A DNA stretch of 64,000 bases from Cryptomeria japonica (GCF_030272615.1 NC_081407.1:441591213-441655212); one strand, 5' to 3'; positions 33,501 to 45,549 are shown, numbered from the stretch's first letter. Notes: generated from the sequence alone by a model not told the origin. Numbers and translations: made by a program.

Positions 33501-33803
33501 GACAACCATAGGATTAACAAAGAGTTGCACAATACTTAATTTAAAAATTTAAGGGACCGCTTAGGGAAATAACTAATGGGGGGACACTTCTCATGATAGA
33601 CCGACCCTTCTTTAAGTGATAAAAGTAACACAGAATTAGAACATAAGGGTTTTTCTCACAAAACTGGAAGGGTTAGAACTCAAACCTTAAACCCTCTTCT
33701 AACCTAGGACAATCAGAGGCAACAAGGCCATACCAGACTTAATTTTTTGTAGACTTTTAACCAATTATGGAACAAGAATATCCATTTTTAAAATAGTGAA
33801 ACA
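27512..33803 (-). repeat. G1 5' LTR, about 6.3 kb, carrying ORF-L
   Basis: The low-coordinate end TGTTAG is next to the primer site. The high-coordinate end AACA at 33803 is the point where similarity to the other copy (4689) stops and copia sequence begins. In element order it holds about 1.75 kb of non-coding DNA (32053-33803), ORF-L (28423-32052) and about 0.9 kb of non-coding DNA (27512-28422, the R/U5 side). The non-coding parts are AT-rich with many short CG-containing phrases and show no further gene. This is very long for an LTR, although Ogre-type LTRs of several kb are known. Confidence 0.8.
28423..32052 (-). pseudogene. ORF-L, large LTR-encoded protein (5' LTR copy, complete length)
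   Basis: One frame of 1210 codons runs from ATG at 32052 (MAPRRELT) to TAA at 28423-28425. It has seven in-frame stops (31978, 30556, 30232, 30037, 29971, 29326 and 28576) and no frameshift. Four of these can be compared with the other copy and are Gln there (31978, 30556 and 29326) or Lys (29971). Layout: N-terminal globular region about 1-480, a motif at 242-282, a charged middle with basic cluster SPKRQR near 620, a heptad-rich helical segment near 840-905, and a second globular region rich in charged residues to the end. I recognise no domain; there is no zinc knuckle, protease or polymerase motif, signal peptide or membrane helix. The start is chosen because both copies open with the same ATG and agree downstream. 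Confidence 0.72.
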
Positions 33804-35116
33804 CTATCTTCACACTTACACTCTCAACTATCTTTCTCAGTCTCTTTTTATAGCACTTGTAGGCAGTATCACCTTTGATATGAACTATAATGAATCTATA
33901 GACTGCAATGCTAATAGATTCTCTCAAGTAAACCTTCATAACATTTCCTTAAATCAACATGGTTCTTGAAGCATCTAAAACATTACAGTTCTTCCTTTCA
34001 ACAATCACATTTTGCTATGGGGTCCTAGGACCAAATAACTATCTTCTCATTCCATGCAACTCATAGAAAGGATTTAGCTCACTAGAATAGAATTCTCTAC
34101 CTCCATCAAATCTCAGACACTTTAACTTCAATCCGGACTCAGTTTCAACTGTAGTAACATAAAGTATCTATCACCCTGCACACTCTAGCATTTGTAGGTC
34201 CACACAGGTTAGTATGCACAAGATCTAACAATCTATCTGATGTGTACCATTTACTCTTGAAATAAATCCTTGTTTGCTTATCCAACTAACATTCCTTACA
34301 TATTGGATTAACAGGTTTAACAATCTTAGGTAAATCCCTAATAGTTTGAGTAGAACTGATCTTTATCAATGAATCAAAGTTTACATGACACATTCTTCTA
34401 TGCCACAACCAACTCTCATCTATCTTAGCAATCAACCAACTTTTCTCACTAGCATTCAAATGAAAAATGTTACCTTCAGTCTTAGTTTCAGATGCAATCT
34501 CTATACTAGAGGCATTCAAGATCTTGAATTTACCATCTCTGAATTGTATATCATAACCCTTATCAACCATCTATCCAACACTCACAAGATTATGCTTCCA
34601 ACCTTCAACATACAACACATCATCAATGTTATGCTTACCATCAAAAGAAATAGAACCTCTCCCATGGATTACACAAGCTTTGTCATCTCCAAATATGACT
34701 ATTCCACCATCATACCTTTCCATGCTTACAAATTTGCTTTTATCACCAGTCATATGATGTGAATAACCATTGTTAATCACCCATTCATATTTTTCTCCTA
34801 CCTTAGTAGTCAAAGATTTCTCCTCAATAGAATAACTAGTGGAATCAATAAGCAGGTCTATCTTCTTTAATGGAAATGACCACAACATCATCTCCTTCTG
34901 ATTATTCATCTGTAACAGCTTCATCTGTAGCATAATAACAGTTCTTCTGGTTCCTAAACTTTTAGTTAGACTTATAAGCCTTATCATATTTTTCATGTTT
35001 CTCATATCTATCATTTCTATCAAACTTATCATGTCTGTCATACTTCGTCATTCTCTCCGGACATCTAGAAGCAAAATATCCTATCTTATTACAAGAAAAA
35101 CATTTTAAGGGTAACT
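33804..35116 (-). pseudogene. C3, broken copia fragment (gag knuckle, protease, integrase)
   Basis: On the minus strand from 35116 come a CCHC knuckle (CFSCNKIGYFASRC), a protease region, pre-integrase (DVLYVEGWKHNLVSV, KSWLIAKIDESWLWHRRMCHVNFDSL) and integrase pieces ending in IIVHIKGDTA near 33880. Protease DSG has become NNG. Many frameshifts and stops are present and the middle of the integrase looks deleted near 34140. It ends at 33804 exactly where G1's LTR begins, so it is probably the older element into which G1 inserted. At 35116 it stops within the region before the knuckle. Confidence 0.8.
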
Positions 35117-38100
35117 TGTAGTGCCCCTCCACAATCAAACTCTAGTTAACCTAATTTGACCATGGTTGACCTTATTAATAGCTTGCCTGGATGGATGGAA
35201 CACTATGTAAATATGCTTTGATTCAATATGATGGACTATGTTAGTTGAGTAAATTAGTGAATGTGGACCTGCTTGTGGATGATTAGATAAAATTGTCTTA
35301 TGCATCTTATATCTGTTAGGGGTTTGGGGGTCCTATCCCGAACCCATCATAAGAATATCTTTTATTCCTGTTATGGACTTATCTTTCAAGATAGAACCTT
35401 GATACATCATGGTCGTGAGACCTTTTGACATATGATCTTCATGAAACTAGTGGATAAGATGTATTCCACATTATGATTGATTACAATATTTAGATTGATG
35501 ATGTTGTGATTCACTTGTACATGCCTGATTGGTGATTGTTTTATATAATTTCATTGGTATTGCAAATGAGTGTATGGTCACATGAGAGTTGTTGGGAAAG
35601 TATTTAAACCATGTTATGGAATCATTTTTACCTTGCAGTGCATATTTAGATGCTATGTGTTGGTGTCTAATTCCTTGTGTGTATACATATGCATAATATT
35701 TTGGACCTACTGATGTGTGAATTGAGTTGTGCAGGATATTAATCCATGTAACCATGAAATTACATGGGAGAACTAGGGCCAAATCTATGTACAATAGTGA
35801 ATCGAAGGTTTGTCTATTTGGGGAGAAAATACCTCATTTGTAATGTGTTTTATTTTGTATGAGCAAATGTTTGTGTGTATGTTCAATTGTCAATTCTTAA
35901 TTTATTCTTCCTAAAAGGACATGTCCATGTGTAAATTGTGATGTGTTGTATTTTATGGTGTCACTTGACACTTGTGATGTGTTGTGAGTTGGCATATGAC
36001 ATGTCCTTGGGAAGGAATTGTGAAAACCTATGTATTTTTCAAATCTCATGTAGTTTTCCCAAAAGACCCCTTGGTTAGATAGCCTTTGAATTGGTCAAAT
36101 CAGGGTTCACCCGTAGGTAAACTTTAGGTGGGTTTTTGGGGGGTTAAACTAACTCCTATAGTTGTGGTTAAGCCACTTTTGAAGGCCCACTTGATATACC
36201 CATGGGTAAGGGTCATTTTTAGCCTTGTAACCACTCACATGTGATTGTCGAGTCACTTCAAAAGTGGGTTTTCCAAGATGGACGAAAATTCAGCTTTTTA
36301 AAGATTGACCCTTGGTAAGACAACCTTCCATTTCAGTGATTGATTATCTTCCCCACATGACACTTACCTTTTCAATTTCCTCTTTTAGAAACCATGTAAG
36401 AGGGATGGGAACACCAATCTATGAGCTCTCACCATCCCTTTCCAAGGAAGTTGGAAGATTTGAGGAGAGTTCTACATAGGAGGAGAAAAATTCTAACTTT
36501 GATTTTCAGTGCCCACTCTCCAATCTTGGAGATCAAGAGTTTTGAAGGATTTAAAAATTTAGAAAGAAAAATTGGCTAAGGAAGGGAAGCTTGTAGCTAG
36601 TTGGATTTCTTGATTTGGCTTGGGTTGGAAGCTCTCCATCACCACAATCCATTTGCAGGAGATGAGGTTGGTGCATGGTACCCTTAGAATTTAAACATGT
36701 TTTCTTGTTGTTTTGTTTTTAAATCTGCATGTTTTAAAAGGTGTTTGTGTGTGATTTATGAGTCTTGATCTATTGTGATTTTGATGTATTTCATATTTTT
36801 GTATGCTTTTCATATGGTTGTGTTTATGGGTGTTAAAGACCACACTCACCCTTGGGAGGGCAGAGAAGTCTTGGGGTGAAGGGAGTTTGACTGTCTTGGG
36901 GTGTAGAGCTCTCTTCCGAGAAGAGAGGGAAACTTGGAAATAGGATCCTTGCTACACTTTATTATTTTATTTCTGCAAATTTGGGGGCCATAAGGAGGGT
37001 TTGGAATTTTTGCCTTTGGGGGTCATAAGGGGTTTTGTTTTGGGTCATGAGAGAACAAGAGAGGAAAGAAGAAAAGAAAAAAAAAGACAGAGAGAGAGGT
37101 TGTTATTATGAAAATTAATGGTTAATGTTATGGAGGTATTTGTTTCTCATTATTTTGGTAGATCTCCCTTTTTATTTGGTCCACCTTCACCCCTATGTTT
37201 CAAGTCATATTTTGACTTTGTGCAAGCTTGGGAAAAAGGGAGTTTTTGTGTTGAATTTCTATGTTGTGGAAAATTTAATTTTTATGTGTGTAAGAATGAC
37301 TATAACCTATTTGGTATCTAGTTCTCCCAAGCTCAGGGTGGCCTCTTGAAGGCCTAGGTTGGGAGGTGAGCCTCCATGGTAACCTATATAGATTTTTGTA
37401 TTGCAGGACTCCATGAAGATGAGATGCATACTCCTAGGAAAGAGAAGAAAGTTTCAAATCTATGTGCAGAAAGAAAACAGGAGAATTTTTATTATTCTAT
37501 ATGTCTTAATGATTTTCAGCATGTGTGTTATTTCCCCTAGTCTAAGAGAAAGTTGTCGACTAATGATGTAACTACCATTTTGTTTGTATTTCTACCTATA
37601 CTTGCTTCATTTGATTGCAGAACTATATTGTGAAAACAAATACACTTGTTACTTCATTATTCTTATCATTGTTTTTACAAAAAGCTATGTATCAAAGAAA
37701 TTTATATACTTAATTCATGTTGTTGTTCAATCATCTATTAGTAAGGAGATGTAATAAAGGAAATTAATTTCTCTACTCTCCATCTGTTGTAATCTCCTAT
37801 TTAAAAGGAAAAACAAGGCTGAGAATGAAAAGTTGAAAATAATATCTCTTCTCATTAACATTAGGTTGTTCATTTTAGATGTTACTTTAGCAAAAGAGTT
37901 TAAGGAATCTATAATTTTATTACAAGCATTATTTCATGATGTTTAAACTCTTATTTTGATTTAATTCCAATGGAAAACTTAGCAAGAAGAAAATCTTTCC
38001 TACAAATATGGTTTTTGAATGGATAGCTAAGTTGAAATAGAGCCATATATAAACATGAATATGCTCCTATGCATTAGCTCCAATTTAAACTAACATAGAG

Positions 38101-38324
38101 AGATTTTGTTACAAAATAATAGAATGAAAATACATTTCACTTTCTGTTATCATTCAAAACATTTGAGTATTTGAGTTAGAAAATTATTCTTGAGAAACAA
38201 ACATTAGAAGAGAATGAGATAACCTAAGTATTACACTAGTTGCACATGAGACAATAGTGAATTTGGAAATATATATTTAAAAAAAGAACAAAAGTTATTC
38301 ATTTCACTGTAGGAATGTTAAAGG

Positions 38325-38376
<52 letters not shown>

Positions 38377-38397
38377 CCCAAATCCACCATTATAACA
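35117..38397 (+). repeat. R1, 3.3-kb TG...CA repeat, possible solo LTR
   Basis: It starts TGTAGTGCCC and ends TTATAACA; strand is arbitrary. Positions 36204-38397 match 53126-55274 (R2), and both copies lose similarity at exactly the same ATAACA. Defined ends of TG and CA suggest an LTR. Flanking 5-mers TAACT and TAATA do not match, so a simple target duplication is not seen. No retroelement domain and no supported ORF lie inside. It carries an AT microsatellite near its right end. Confidence 0.55.
38327..38375. repeat. AT dinucleotide microsatellite
   Basis: About 24 AT units. The matching place in R2 (near 55200-55250) has an interrupted TA tract. Confidence 0.95.
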
Positions 38398-38436
38398 TAA
38401 TAAATTAGAATATTAAGACATCTTCTGGGTGACTCA

Positions 38437-38457
38437 TGTATATCAGCTCGAAGATAT
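38437..38457 (+). repeat. 21-bp flank repeat before first C2 LTR
   Basis: The same 21 bases (TGTATATCAGCTCGAAGATA plus T) precede the second LTR at 40179-40199, but the third LTR (45887) has a purine tract instead. They therefore look like genomic flank copied with the LTR. Confidence 0.8.
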
Positions 38458-39542
38458 TGTTGACAATATGACGAAATTGATTATGTGTTGCATTGATGTT
38501 TTGTCATTGATGTCAACACTAGCTGTTATGACTGGTTACCAGCAGATAGGTTTTGGTTACCGATAGAATAACTAGTGTTACCGGTAAGGGTTTAAAGGTT
38601 TTACCGGTAGAGCTTTTACTGAGAATATTTGACATGATGCATAAGTGGTGTTGGTGTGGCTTCTAGATGGAATTCAGGATGCAGAAGGTGATCCTTGATC
38701 ATGCCTCGACTGATTGGTGACATTTCTTTGGCATGGAGAATCTATTTAGGTCTGATACCTATCTAGGTTATGGACCGGTATCATGTTAACGTGTTCTCTA
38801 CATGTTATCGGGATGTATTATGGATTGGTTAATGTTGTTTTGGTCTAAAGCCGACATGGAATATCAATGTAATATGGATGTATGTAATGATCTTATTGTA
38901 ATATCTTTTAGGTGGCCGACCTAATTGGTTTAGGCCTTAGGGTTTGTATAAAATGATGTAATATCTCATTGTAGATTGTGGTGGCAATGGTCGTGGTCAT
39001 GGAATGAAATATCATATGTGAAGTAGATTTTGTCAATCATAGGTCATCGAATTGGGTTTAAGAGGTCAAAGGAGCTTAATCAGGACAGTAATCAAGCATG
39101 GTAGATGCCATCTCTAGCAGTTCATTCTTCTGGATTGTTGTCCAATTATATTGAGGTGGTTATAACCTCTCTATAGTCAATGAGACTCCTTTGTAATGAG
39201 AAGTACGCTCTAGGTAGTGTGCCTTCCTGCATGTGTAGGCCCCTTATTATATCACATACTTTCTGCAGAAGTATTATCTGACTGTTGGTAGACTTCCCAC
39301 TGTGGTTTTTCCCTTTACCGGGTTTTCCATGTACATATCATGGTATTATGTGGTATGGTTGCATTGTGATAATTCTCTATTTCATTCTTAAGTTTTATTG
39401 CTTACAGGTATCTATTTCTCCTATTCTGGTATTCAATGTTTATGTGCTCCGGTTAAAGGTTATAAAGTGGTTTTATTAACGTAATCTATTGACAACTGAT
39501 TCAACCCCCCCCCCTCTCAATTGTCCACCAGTTATCCTAATA
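38458..39542 (+). repeat. C2-family LTR a (duplicated 5' LTR)
   Basis: Its 1085 bp match 40200-41295. It starts TGTTGAC and ends CCTAATA, followed by AT and a primer site TGGTATTAGAGC. TATA-like TATAAAA lies at 38947-38953. It has a C-run near 39506-39514. Confidence 0.88.
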
Positions 39543-40178
39543 ATTGGTATTAGAGCTTTGGTCCTCTTTTGCAGAAGCTTAACCGCTTGAGGATGACAAA
39601 GCATGTATGATCAAAGGTAGAGGTATTATTTCTCTGGAGGGCAAGCATAATACTGATAATGTCTATTATGTAGAAGGTTTAAAGAAGAATCTTTTAAGTG
39701 TTGGTCAATTGGTGGACAAGGGATTACAACTTTAGTTTAAAGATAGAAAATGCAAAATTATTAACAAAACTGGTTTGGAGATTGCAACCGGTACTCAGAC
39801 TGGAGGTAATATCTTTCACTTGAACACTGGCAATAAGACATGTTTGATTTCTCATATTGATGAGAGTTGGTTATGACATAAGAGGTTGTGTCATGTTAAT
39901 TTTGATTTTATTGTTAAGATCAATTCAACTAATGTAGTTAGAGATATACCCAAGATTATGAAGCCTCATAATCTGGTATGTCAATTGGGAAAGCAAGTTA
40001 GAACTTGTTTTAAGAGCATACATGATAAATCTAATGATATGTTTGATTTGATTCATACTGACCTATGTGATCCAACAGGGACCAGAAGATTTCAAGGTGA
40101 TAGATACTTCTTGCTGATAATTGATGATTATTCTAGAATGATGTGGGTGACTTTTCTAAGGGAGAAGTCTGAAGCTTT
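39543..40178 (+). pseudogene. C2-family internal fragment (pre-integrase and start of integrase)
   Basis: The primer site and leader to GCTTGAGG are followed directly by pre-integrase sequence (DKACMIKGRGIISLEGKH, then YYVEGL and the CHVNFDFIV block) and integrase up to EKSEAF. Compared with the full C2, gag and protease (about 41345-42599) are deleted at a GG shared by both edges. Stops occur near 39735 and 39875. The integrase is cut at 40178 and joined to the 21-bp flank of the next LTR. Confidence 0.82.
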
Positions 40179-40199
40179 TGTATATCAGCTCGAAGATAT
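40179..40199 (+). repeat. 21-bp flank repeat before second C2 LTR
   Basis: Identical to 38437-38457. It sits between broken integrase sequence and LTR b. Confidence 0.8.
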
Positions 40200-41295
40200 T
40201 GTTGGAAATATGACGGAATTGATTATGTGTTGCATTGATGTTTTGTCATTTATGTCAACACTAGCTGTTATGACTGGTTACTGGTAGATGGGCTTTGGTT
40301 ACCAATAGAATAACTAGTGTTACCAGTAAGGGTTTAAAGGTTTTACTGGTAGAGCTTTTACTGAGAATCTTTGACAGGATGCATAAGTGGTGTTGGTGTG
40401 GCTTCTAGATGGAATTCAGGATGCAGAAGGTGATCCTTGATCATGCCTCCACTGATTGGTGACATCACTTTGGTGTGGAGAATCTATTTAGGTCCGATAC
40501 CTATCTAGGTTATGGACCGGTATCATGTTAACATGTTCTCTACACGTTATCAAGATGTTTTATGGATTGGTTAATATTGTTTTTGTCTAAAGTCAACATG
40601 GAATATCATTATAATATGGATGTATATAATGATCTTATTGTAATATCTATTAGGTGGCCGATCTAATTGGTTTAGGCCTTAGGGTTTGTATAAATTGATG
40701 TAAGATCTCATTGTAGATTGTGGTAGCAATGGTCAAGGTCATGGAATGAAATATCATATGTGAAGGAGATCTGGTCGATCATAGGTGATCGAATTGGGTT
40801 TAAGTAAGAGTTTAAAGGCCTTCGGTATTGAGCTTAATTGGGACGGTAATCAAGCATGGTAGATGTTATCTCTAGTAGTTCATTCTTCTAAATTGTTGTC
40901 CAATTATATTGAGGTGGTTGTAACCTCTCTGAAGTAAGTGAGACTCCTTTGTAATGAGAAGCACACTCTAGGTAGCATGCCTTCGTGCATGTGCAGGCCC
41001 CTTATTGTATCACATACTTTCTGCAGAAGTATTATCTAACTGTGGGTAGGCTTCCCACTGTGGTTTTTCCCTTTACTGGGTTTTCCATGTACAAATCATG
41101 GTATTATGTGGTATGGTTGCATTGTGTTAATTCTCTATTTCATTCTTAATTTTTATTGCTTATGGTATCTATTTCTGATATTCTGGTATTCAATGTTTAT
41201 GTGCTCTGATTAAAGGTTATAAAGTGGTTTGATTAACATAATCTATTCACAACTGATCCACCCCCCCTCTCAGTTGTCCACCAGTTATCCTAATA
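40200..41295 (+). repeat. C2 5' LTR (LTR b)
   Basis: Its 1096 bp match LTR a over the whole length and LTR c over its first 600 bp. It ends CCTAATA. TATA-like TATAAAT is at 40689-40695. Confidence 0.9.
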
Positions 41296-41297
41296 AT

Positions 41298-41309
41298 TGG
41301 TATCAGATC
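41298..41309 (+). other. C2 primer-binding site (initiator Met tRNA)
   Basis: TGGTATCAGATC begins two bases after the LTR, one base off the TGGTATCAGAGC consensus. Confidence 0.85.
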
Positions 41310-41353
41310 TTTGGTCCTCTTTTGCAGAAGCTTAACTGCTTGAGGTAGATCCT

Positions 41354-42335
41354 ATGGCAACTAATACTTCAAATCCACCAGCAACTATTTTCAGAAGAGA
41401 AATCCCTAAGCTTGATGGAACAAATTATGGGATATGAAAAATCCAAATGGAGACTTATCTTAGATGTCTTGGAAAGGATATTTGGGAGATCAATGAGTAA
41501 GGATATACACCTTATGATCCAACATCTGGCAATCCTGCTCCTACAGACTTGGACAAGAATATTGAAAATGGTTGCAGAGCTAGAGAAGCCCTCTTGTGTG
41601 CACTTACTGATCAACAAATCATGGGATTGACTGATAAATCATCTACAAAGGTTATGTGGAATAAATTGCGAACTCTGAATGAAAGTGACCCTACTATCAA
41701 AATTGCTAAACTTGATAGTTACTGGGTAAGATATGAGAACTTGAAGATGGAAGATAATGAAATAATTGCTATATTTATGGAAAGAGTAAATGATATTGTC
41801 ATGGGAATTCAATGTTGTGGAGGATCTCTAAGTGAAGATGAAATAGTTTCTAAAGTATTGAGATCCCTTCCACTAGCTTACAAGATGAAGGTGACTGCAA
41901 TTAATGAATTCAGAAGAATGGCAAACACTTCAATTAACAAAGATATTCTAATTGGGAAATTATTTTCTTTTGAGCTTGAAGAATTTGGACCCTCTAGAGC
42001 TGCAAAATATGAACCTTCTTTTCATGCATCATCATCTATTGGCAAAAGTGATTGGAAATCCCTATATGCAAAAGAATTGGAAGATATGAGGAAAGAGGAT
42101 GAATAATTTGAGCAACTTGAAGCCTTATTTTCTAGGAGAGTACCTAAAGGACCAACAAGAAGTAAGTATGAAGGAAAAGCACCCTTTAAGTTTTGCATGT
42201 AATAAGGTTGGTCATTTTGCATCTAGATGTCTTGAAAGGAATGCAAGACTTGAAGAAAGAGTTAAGAAATCATTTAAGCCTAATCAGAATAGATATAGAT
42301 TCAAGAAAAAAAAAACAATGCTACATAGAGAATGA
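41354..42335 (+). pseudogene. C2 gag
   Basis: The ATG at 41354 (MATNTSNPP) is followed by the copia gag domain (IPKLDGTNYGI, MGLTDKSSTKVMWNKL, IAIFMERVNDIVMGIQ). An early TGA at 41435-41437 replaces the Trp expected after NYGI. A TAA follows near 41498, and another stop at 42104. An apparent 2-base loss near 42188 removes the first Cys of the zinc knuckle and shifts frame; the rest (CNKVGHFASRC) continues to 42335. It would package the element's RNA if intact. Confidence 0.85.
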
Positions 42336-43700
42336 GGAAGGAGTAAGTGATGATTCGGAGGATGAACCGACAATAGACTCTGCTAGTGGATCCGACAATG
42401 GAAAGGAATGGGTGTTCTATACTTTAAAGGAAGATGAACTAGAACCGACTATCAAGAATTAAGAAAAGGCCCTGGCAGCAAAAGTTGAAGACAAGGATGA
42501 ATGGGTAATTGATAGTGGATGCTCACATCATATGACTAGAGATAAAAGGAAATTTTTGTCCCTGCAAGAATACAATGGTGCTCAAGTCAGATTTGGGGAT
42601 GACAAAGCATGTATGATCAAATGTAGAGGTATTATTTCTTTGGATGGAAAGAATAATACTGATAATGTCTATTATGTAGAAGGTTTAAAGCATAATCTTT
42701 TAAGTATTGGTCAATTGGTGGACAAGGGATTCCAACTTCAGTTTAAAGATAGAAAATGCAAAATTATTAACAAAACTGGTTTGGAGATTGCAACTGGTAC
42801 TCAGACTGGAGGTAATATATTTCACTTGAACACTGGTAATAAGACATATTTGATTTCACATATTGATGAGGTTGGTTATGACATAAGAGGTTGTGTCATG
42901 TTAATTTTGATTGTATTGTTAAGATCAGTTCAATTAAGGCAGATAGAGATATACCTAATATTATGAAGCCTCATAATCCGGTATGTAAGGAATGTCAATT
43001 GGGAAAGCAAGTTAGAACTTCTTTTAAGAGCATACATGATAAATCTAATGATGTGATTGATTTGATTCATACTGACCTATGTGGTCTAGCAAGGACCAGA
43101 AGCTTTCAAGTTGATAGATACTTCATGCTGATAATTGATGATTATTATAGAATGATGTGGGTGACTTTTCTAGGGGAGAAGTCTGAAGCTTTTGACAAAT
43201 TCAAGTTCTTTAAAGCAAAGGTGGAAATAGAAACTAGATTGAAAATCAAATGTCTAATATCAGATCAAGGCGGTGGGTTCACTTCTCATGAATTTAATAG
43301 TTTTTGTGAGATAAATGGAATTAGGAGACAACTATCTTCACCCTGGACTCCTCGGCAAAATGGAGTAGTGGAAAGGAAGAATAGAACCATTTTGGATGTA
43401 GCAAGAACCATGATGATGGAATCCAAATTTCCTCACATCGACTGGAGAGAAGCAGTGAGTACAACAGTCTACACATTCAAAAAAGTTCACATCAAAGGTG
43501 AAATTGGTAAGACCCCTTATTAATTATGGTTTGGACATACACCTAATGTTAAATATTTCAGACTTTTTGGAAGTAAATGTTATATCAAAAGGGATGATTC
43601 AATTGGAAAGTTTTATCCTAGATGTGATGAAGGGATATTTCTTGGATATTCAATTCAGAGCAAAGCAAATAGATGTTAAAACAAAAGATTATAGAAAATT
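42336..43700 (+). pseudogene. C2 protease, pre-integrase and integrase
   Basis: The protease strand is intact (VIDSGCSHHMT). Pre-integrase follows (YYVEGLKHNLLSIGQL, KTYLISHIDE), then a frame change near 42868 and the HHCC-like CHVNFDCIVKI with CKEC. The integrase core runs 42891-43523 with HTDLCGL, SDQGGGFTS and NGVVERKNRT, so all three acidic positions are present, and continues through GKTPY, LWFGHTP and FLGYS. Stops lie at 42460, 43521 and near 43676, each between recognisable blocks. Confidence 0.88.
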
Positions 43701-45549
43701 GTGGAGAGCACAAATGTAAAAGTGGATGAGCAATACAGAAATAAATCTATATCATATGACAGGGAAGAGACAATGGAAATGATCATAACTAAACCGACAA
43801 TGCCTCAACTGGTACAAGACACTGAGACAATTACACTAGTACAATCAAATAATTCAACTATGACTGATGATCATAACAGTGAACTTGAAGTTCAGAAGAC
43901 ACCAAGGTATGTAAGATTAAATTATTTTGAAGATCAAATCATTGGAGATAGGAACAAGGGAGTCATGACAAGAAGAAGAATGGCAAATGAAGAGGTATGT
44001 CTTATTTCTCAAATTGAACTAGCATATGTTATTGAATCTTGTAAAGATAAACATTGGTTAAAGACTATGGAAGATGAATTAGATCAGATAGAGAAGAATA
44101 AGACTTGGAATTTAATTCCCCGGACTAAAAATATGGATGTTATTGGAACTAAATGGGTTTTTAGAAATATAATAAATGAGGATGGTCAAGTTGTAAGAAA
44201 CAAGGCTATATTGGTTTGTAAAGGATATTCTCAAATGGAAGGAGTTGATTATGGTGAGACATTTGCACTTGTAGCTAGAATTGAAGTTGTTAGACTATTT
44301 CTTGCATATGCAACATATAAGAACCATAAGGTCTATCAAATGGATGTTAAGTGTGCATTTTTCAATGGTGAACTTGAGGAAGAGGTATACATTGAGCAGC
44401 TTGATGGATTTTCACTGACAGATGACAAAGATATGGTTTCCAAGTTAAGGAAAGTATTAAATGGATTGAAACAACCTCCTAAAGCTTGGTATGCAAGGTT
44501 GGATAAATACCTTTTGAAGCTTGGTTTTACTAAAGGCAGTACTGACAGTAATTTATATTACAAGATTGTTGATGATGATATTCTGATTATTGAAGTATTT
44601 GTTGATGATATCATTTTTGGAGGTGAAGACAAATTGTGCATGGAATTCTCTAATAATCTGAAGAATGAATTTGAAATGTCCATGATTGGTGAGATGAGAT
44701 TTTTAGGTTTGCAGATTACTCAAACTGACAAAGGTATCTTTATCTGTCAAACTAAGTATCTAAGGGAATTGTTGAAGAATTTTGGTATAGATAATTCTAA
44801 ACCGGTAAGTACTCCTATGGTGAACAAGTGAGAAATTATCTATCAAAGACACATCTGCATCGATAAATTCAAAACGGTATAAGTCTATGATTGGTGGCTT
44901 GTTATATCTAACTCAGACTAGACCAAATATTATGAATGCAGTAAGTATTGTTTCAAGATATCAAAGTAATACTAAAGAAAACCATGAATGTGTAGTAAAG
45001 AGGATATTCTGGTATTTGCAAGGAACAACAGAATATGGCTTATGGTATTCTAGAGATGATAACTTCACTTTATGTGCATATACATATTCAGATTGGGCAA
45101 GAGATACTGATGATAGGAAGAGCACTTCTGGTGGAGATTTCTTTCTTGGAAAGAAATTGGTTTCATGGATCAGCAAAAAATAGTCATGCATTTCTTTATC
45201 TACTGCAAAAGACAAATATGTTGCAGCAACAACTAATTGCACTCAAGTCTTGTGGATGAAGCAAATGTTGAAGGATATCAAGGTAAATTATAGTGAACTG
45301 GTAGTTATCTATTGTGATAATTCTACAACTATTGACATGTCTAAAAATCTGGTATTTCACTATAAGACTAAGCACATATCAATAAAAAATAATTTTCTAA
45401 AGGACAAGGTGGAAGAAAAGGAAGTTAAATTGGTTTATGTGAACACTAAAGAACAGATTGTAGATATATTCACTAAACCATTGTCTAAGGAATCATTTGA
45501 GTATTTGAGAAACATGTTAGGGGCATCTACCCCTCCAGCAGAAACTTAA
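43701..45549 (+). pseudogene. C2 reverse transcriptase and RNase H
   Basis: Positions 43701-44831 form an open frame with the RT entry (HWLKTMEDELDQIEKNKTW, GTKWVFRN), palm motifs (YQMDVKCAFFNG, LNGLKQPPKAWY) and the catalytic FVDDIIFGG. A short frame break at 44829 precedes the block PVSTPM...SMIGGLLYLTQTRPNIMNAV. RNase H follows (YTYSDWARD, STSGGDFFLG), broken by a TAG at 45181, then VVIYCDNSTTIDMSKN and TKPLSKESFEYLRNMLG to 45549. The order and motifs match C1. Confidence 0.9.

Larger units (their letters stand above)
1..33803 (-). mobile_element. G1, Ty3/gypsy (Tat/Ogre-like) LTR retrotransposon, interrupted
   Basis: Read on the minus strand the order is 5' LTR (27512-33803), primer site, gag, protease, extra RNase H, reverse transcriptase, RNase H, integrase and 3' LTR (4689 down to the window start). 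RT before integrase makes it Ty3/gypsy. A second RNase H next to the protease, and a primer site resembling the one I associate with Ogre-type elements (tRNA-Arg, from memory), point to the Tat lineage. The LTR ends are TGTTA...TAACA. C1 (7430-23064) is inserted in the RT, and the RT frame can be followed from one side of C1 to the other. All genes carry stops or frameshifts, so this copy is dead. The left end lies outside the window, so its target duplication cannot be checked. Confidence 0.88.

Noticed and set aside
37118..37349. Two overlapping 67-74 codon frames in R1 as a small gene
   Set aside because: R2 carries indels that break both frames, so they are not conserved between the copies.
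38420..38436. A 'TGGGTGACT' match to integrase just before the 21-bp flank repeat
   Set aside because: Only nine bases match and the surroundings do not; probably chance, although it could mark the duplication breakpoint.
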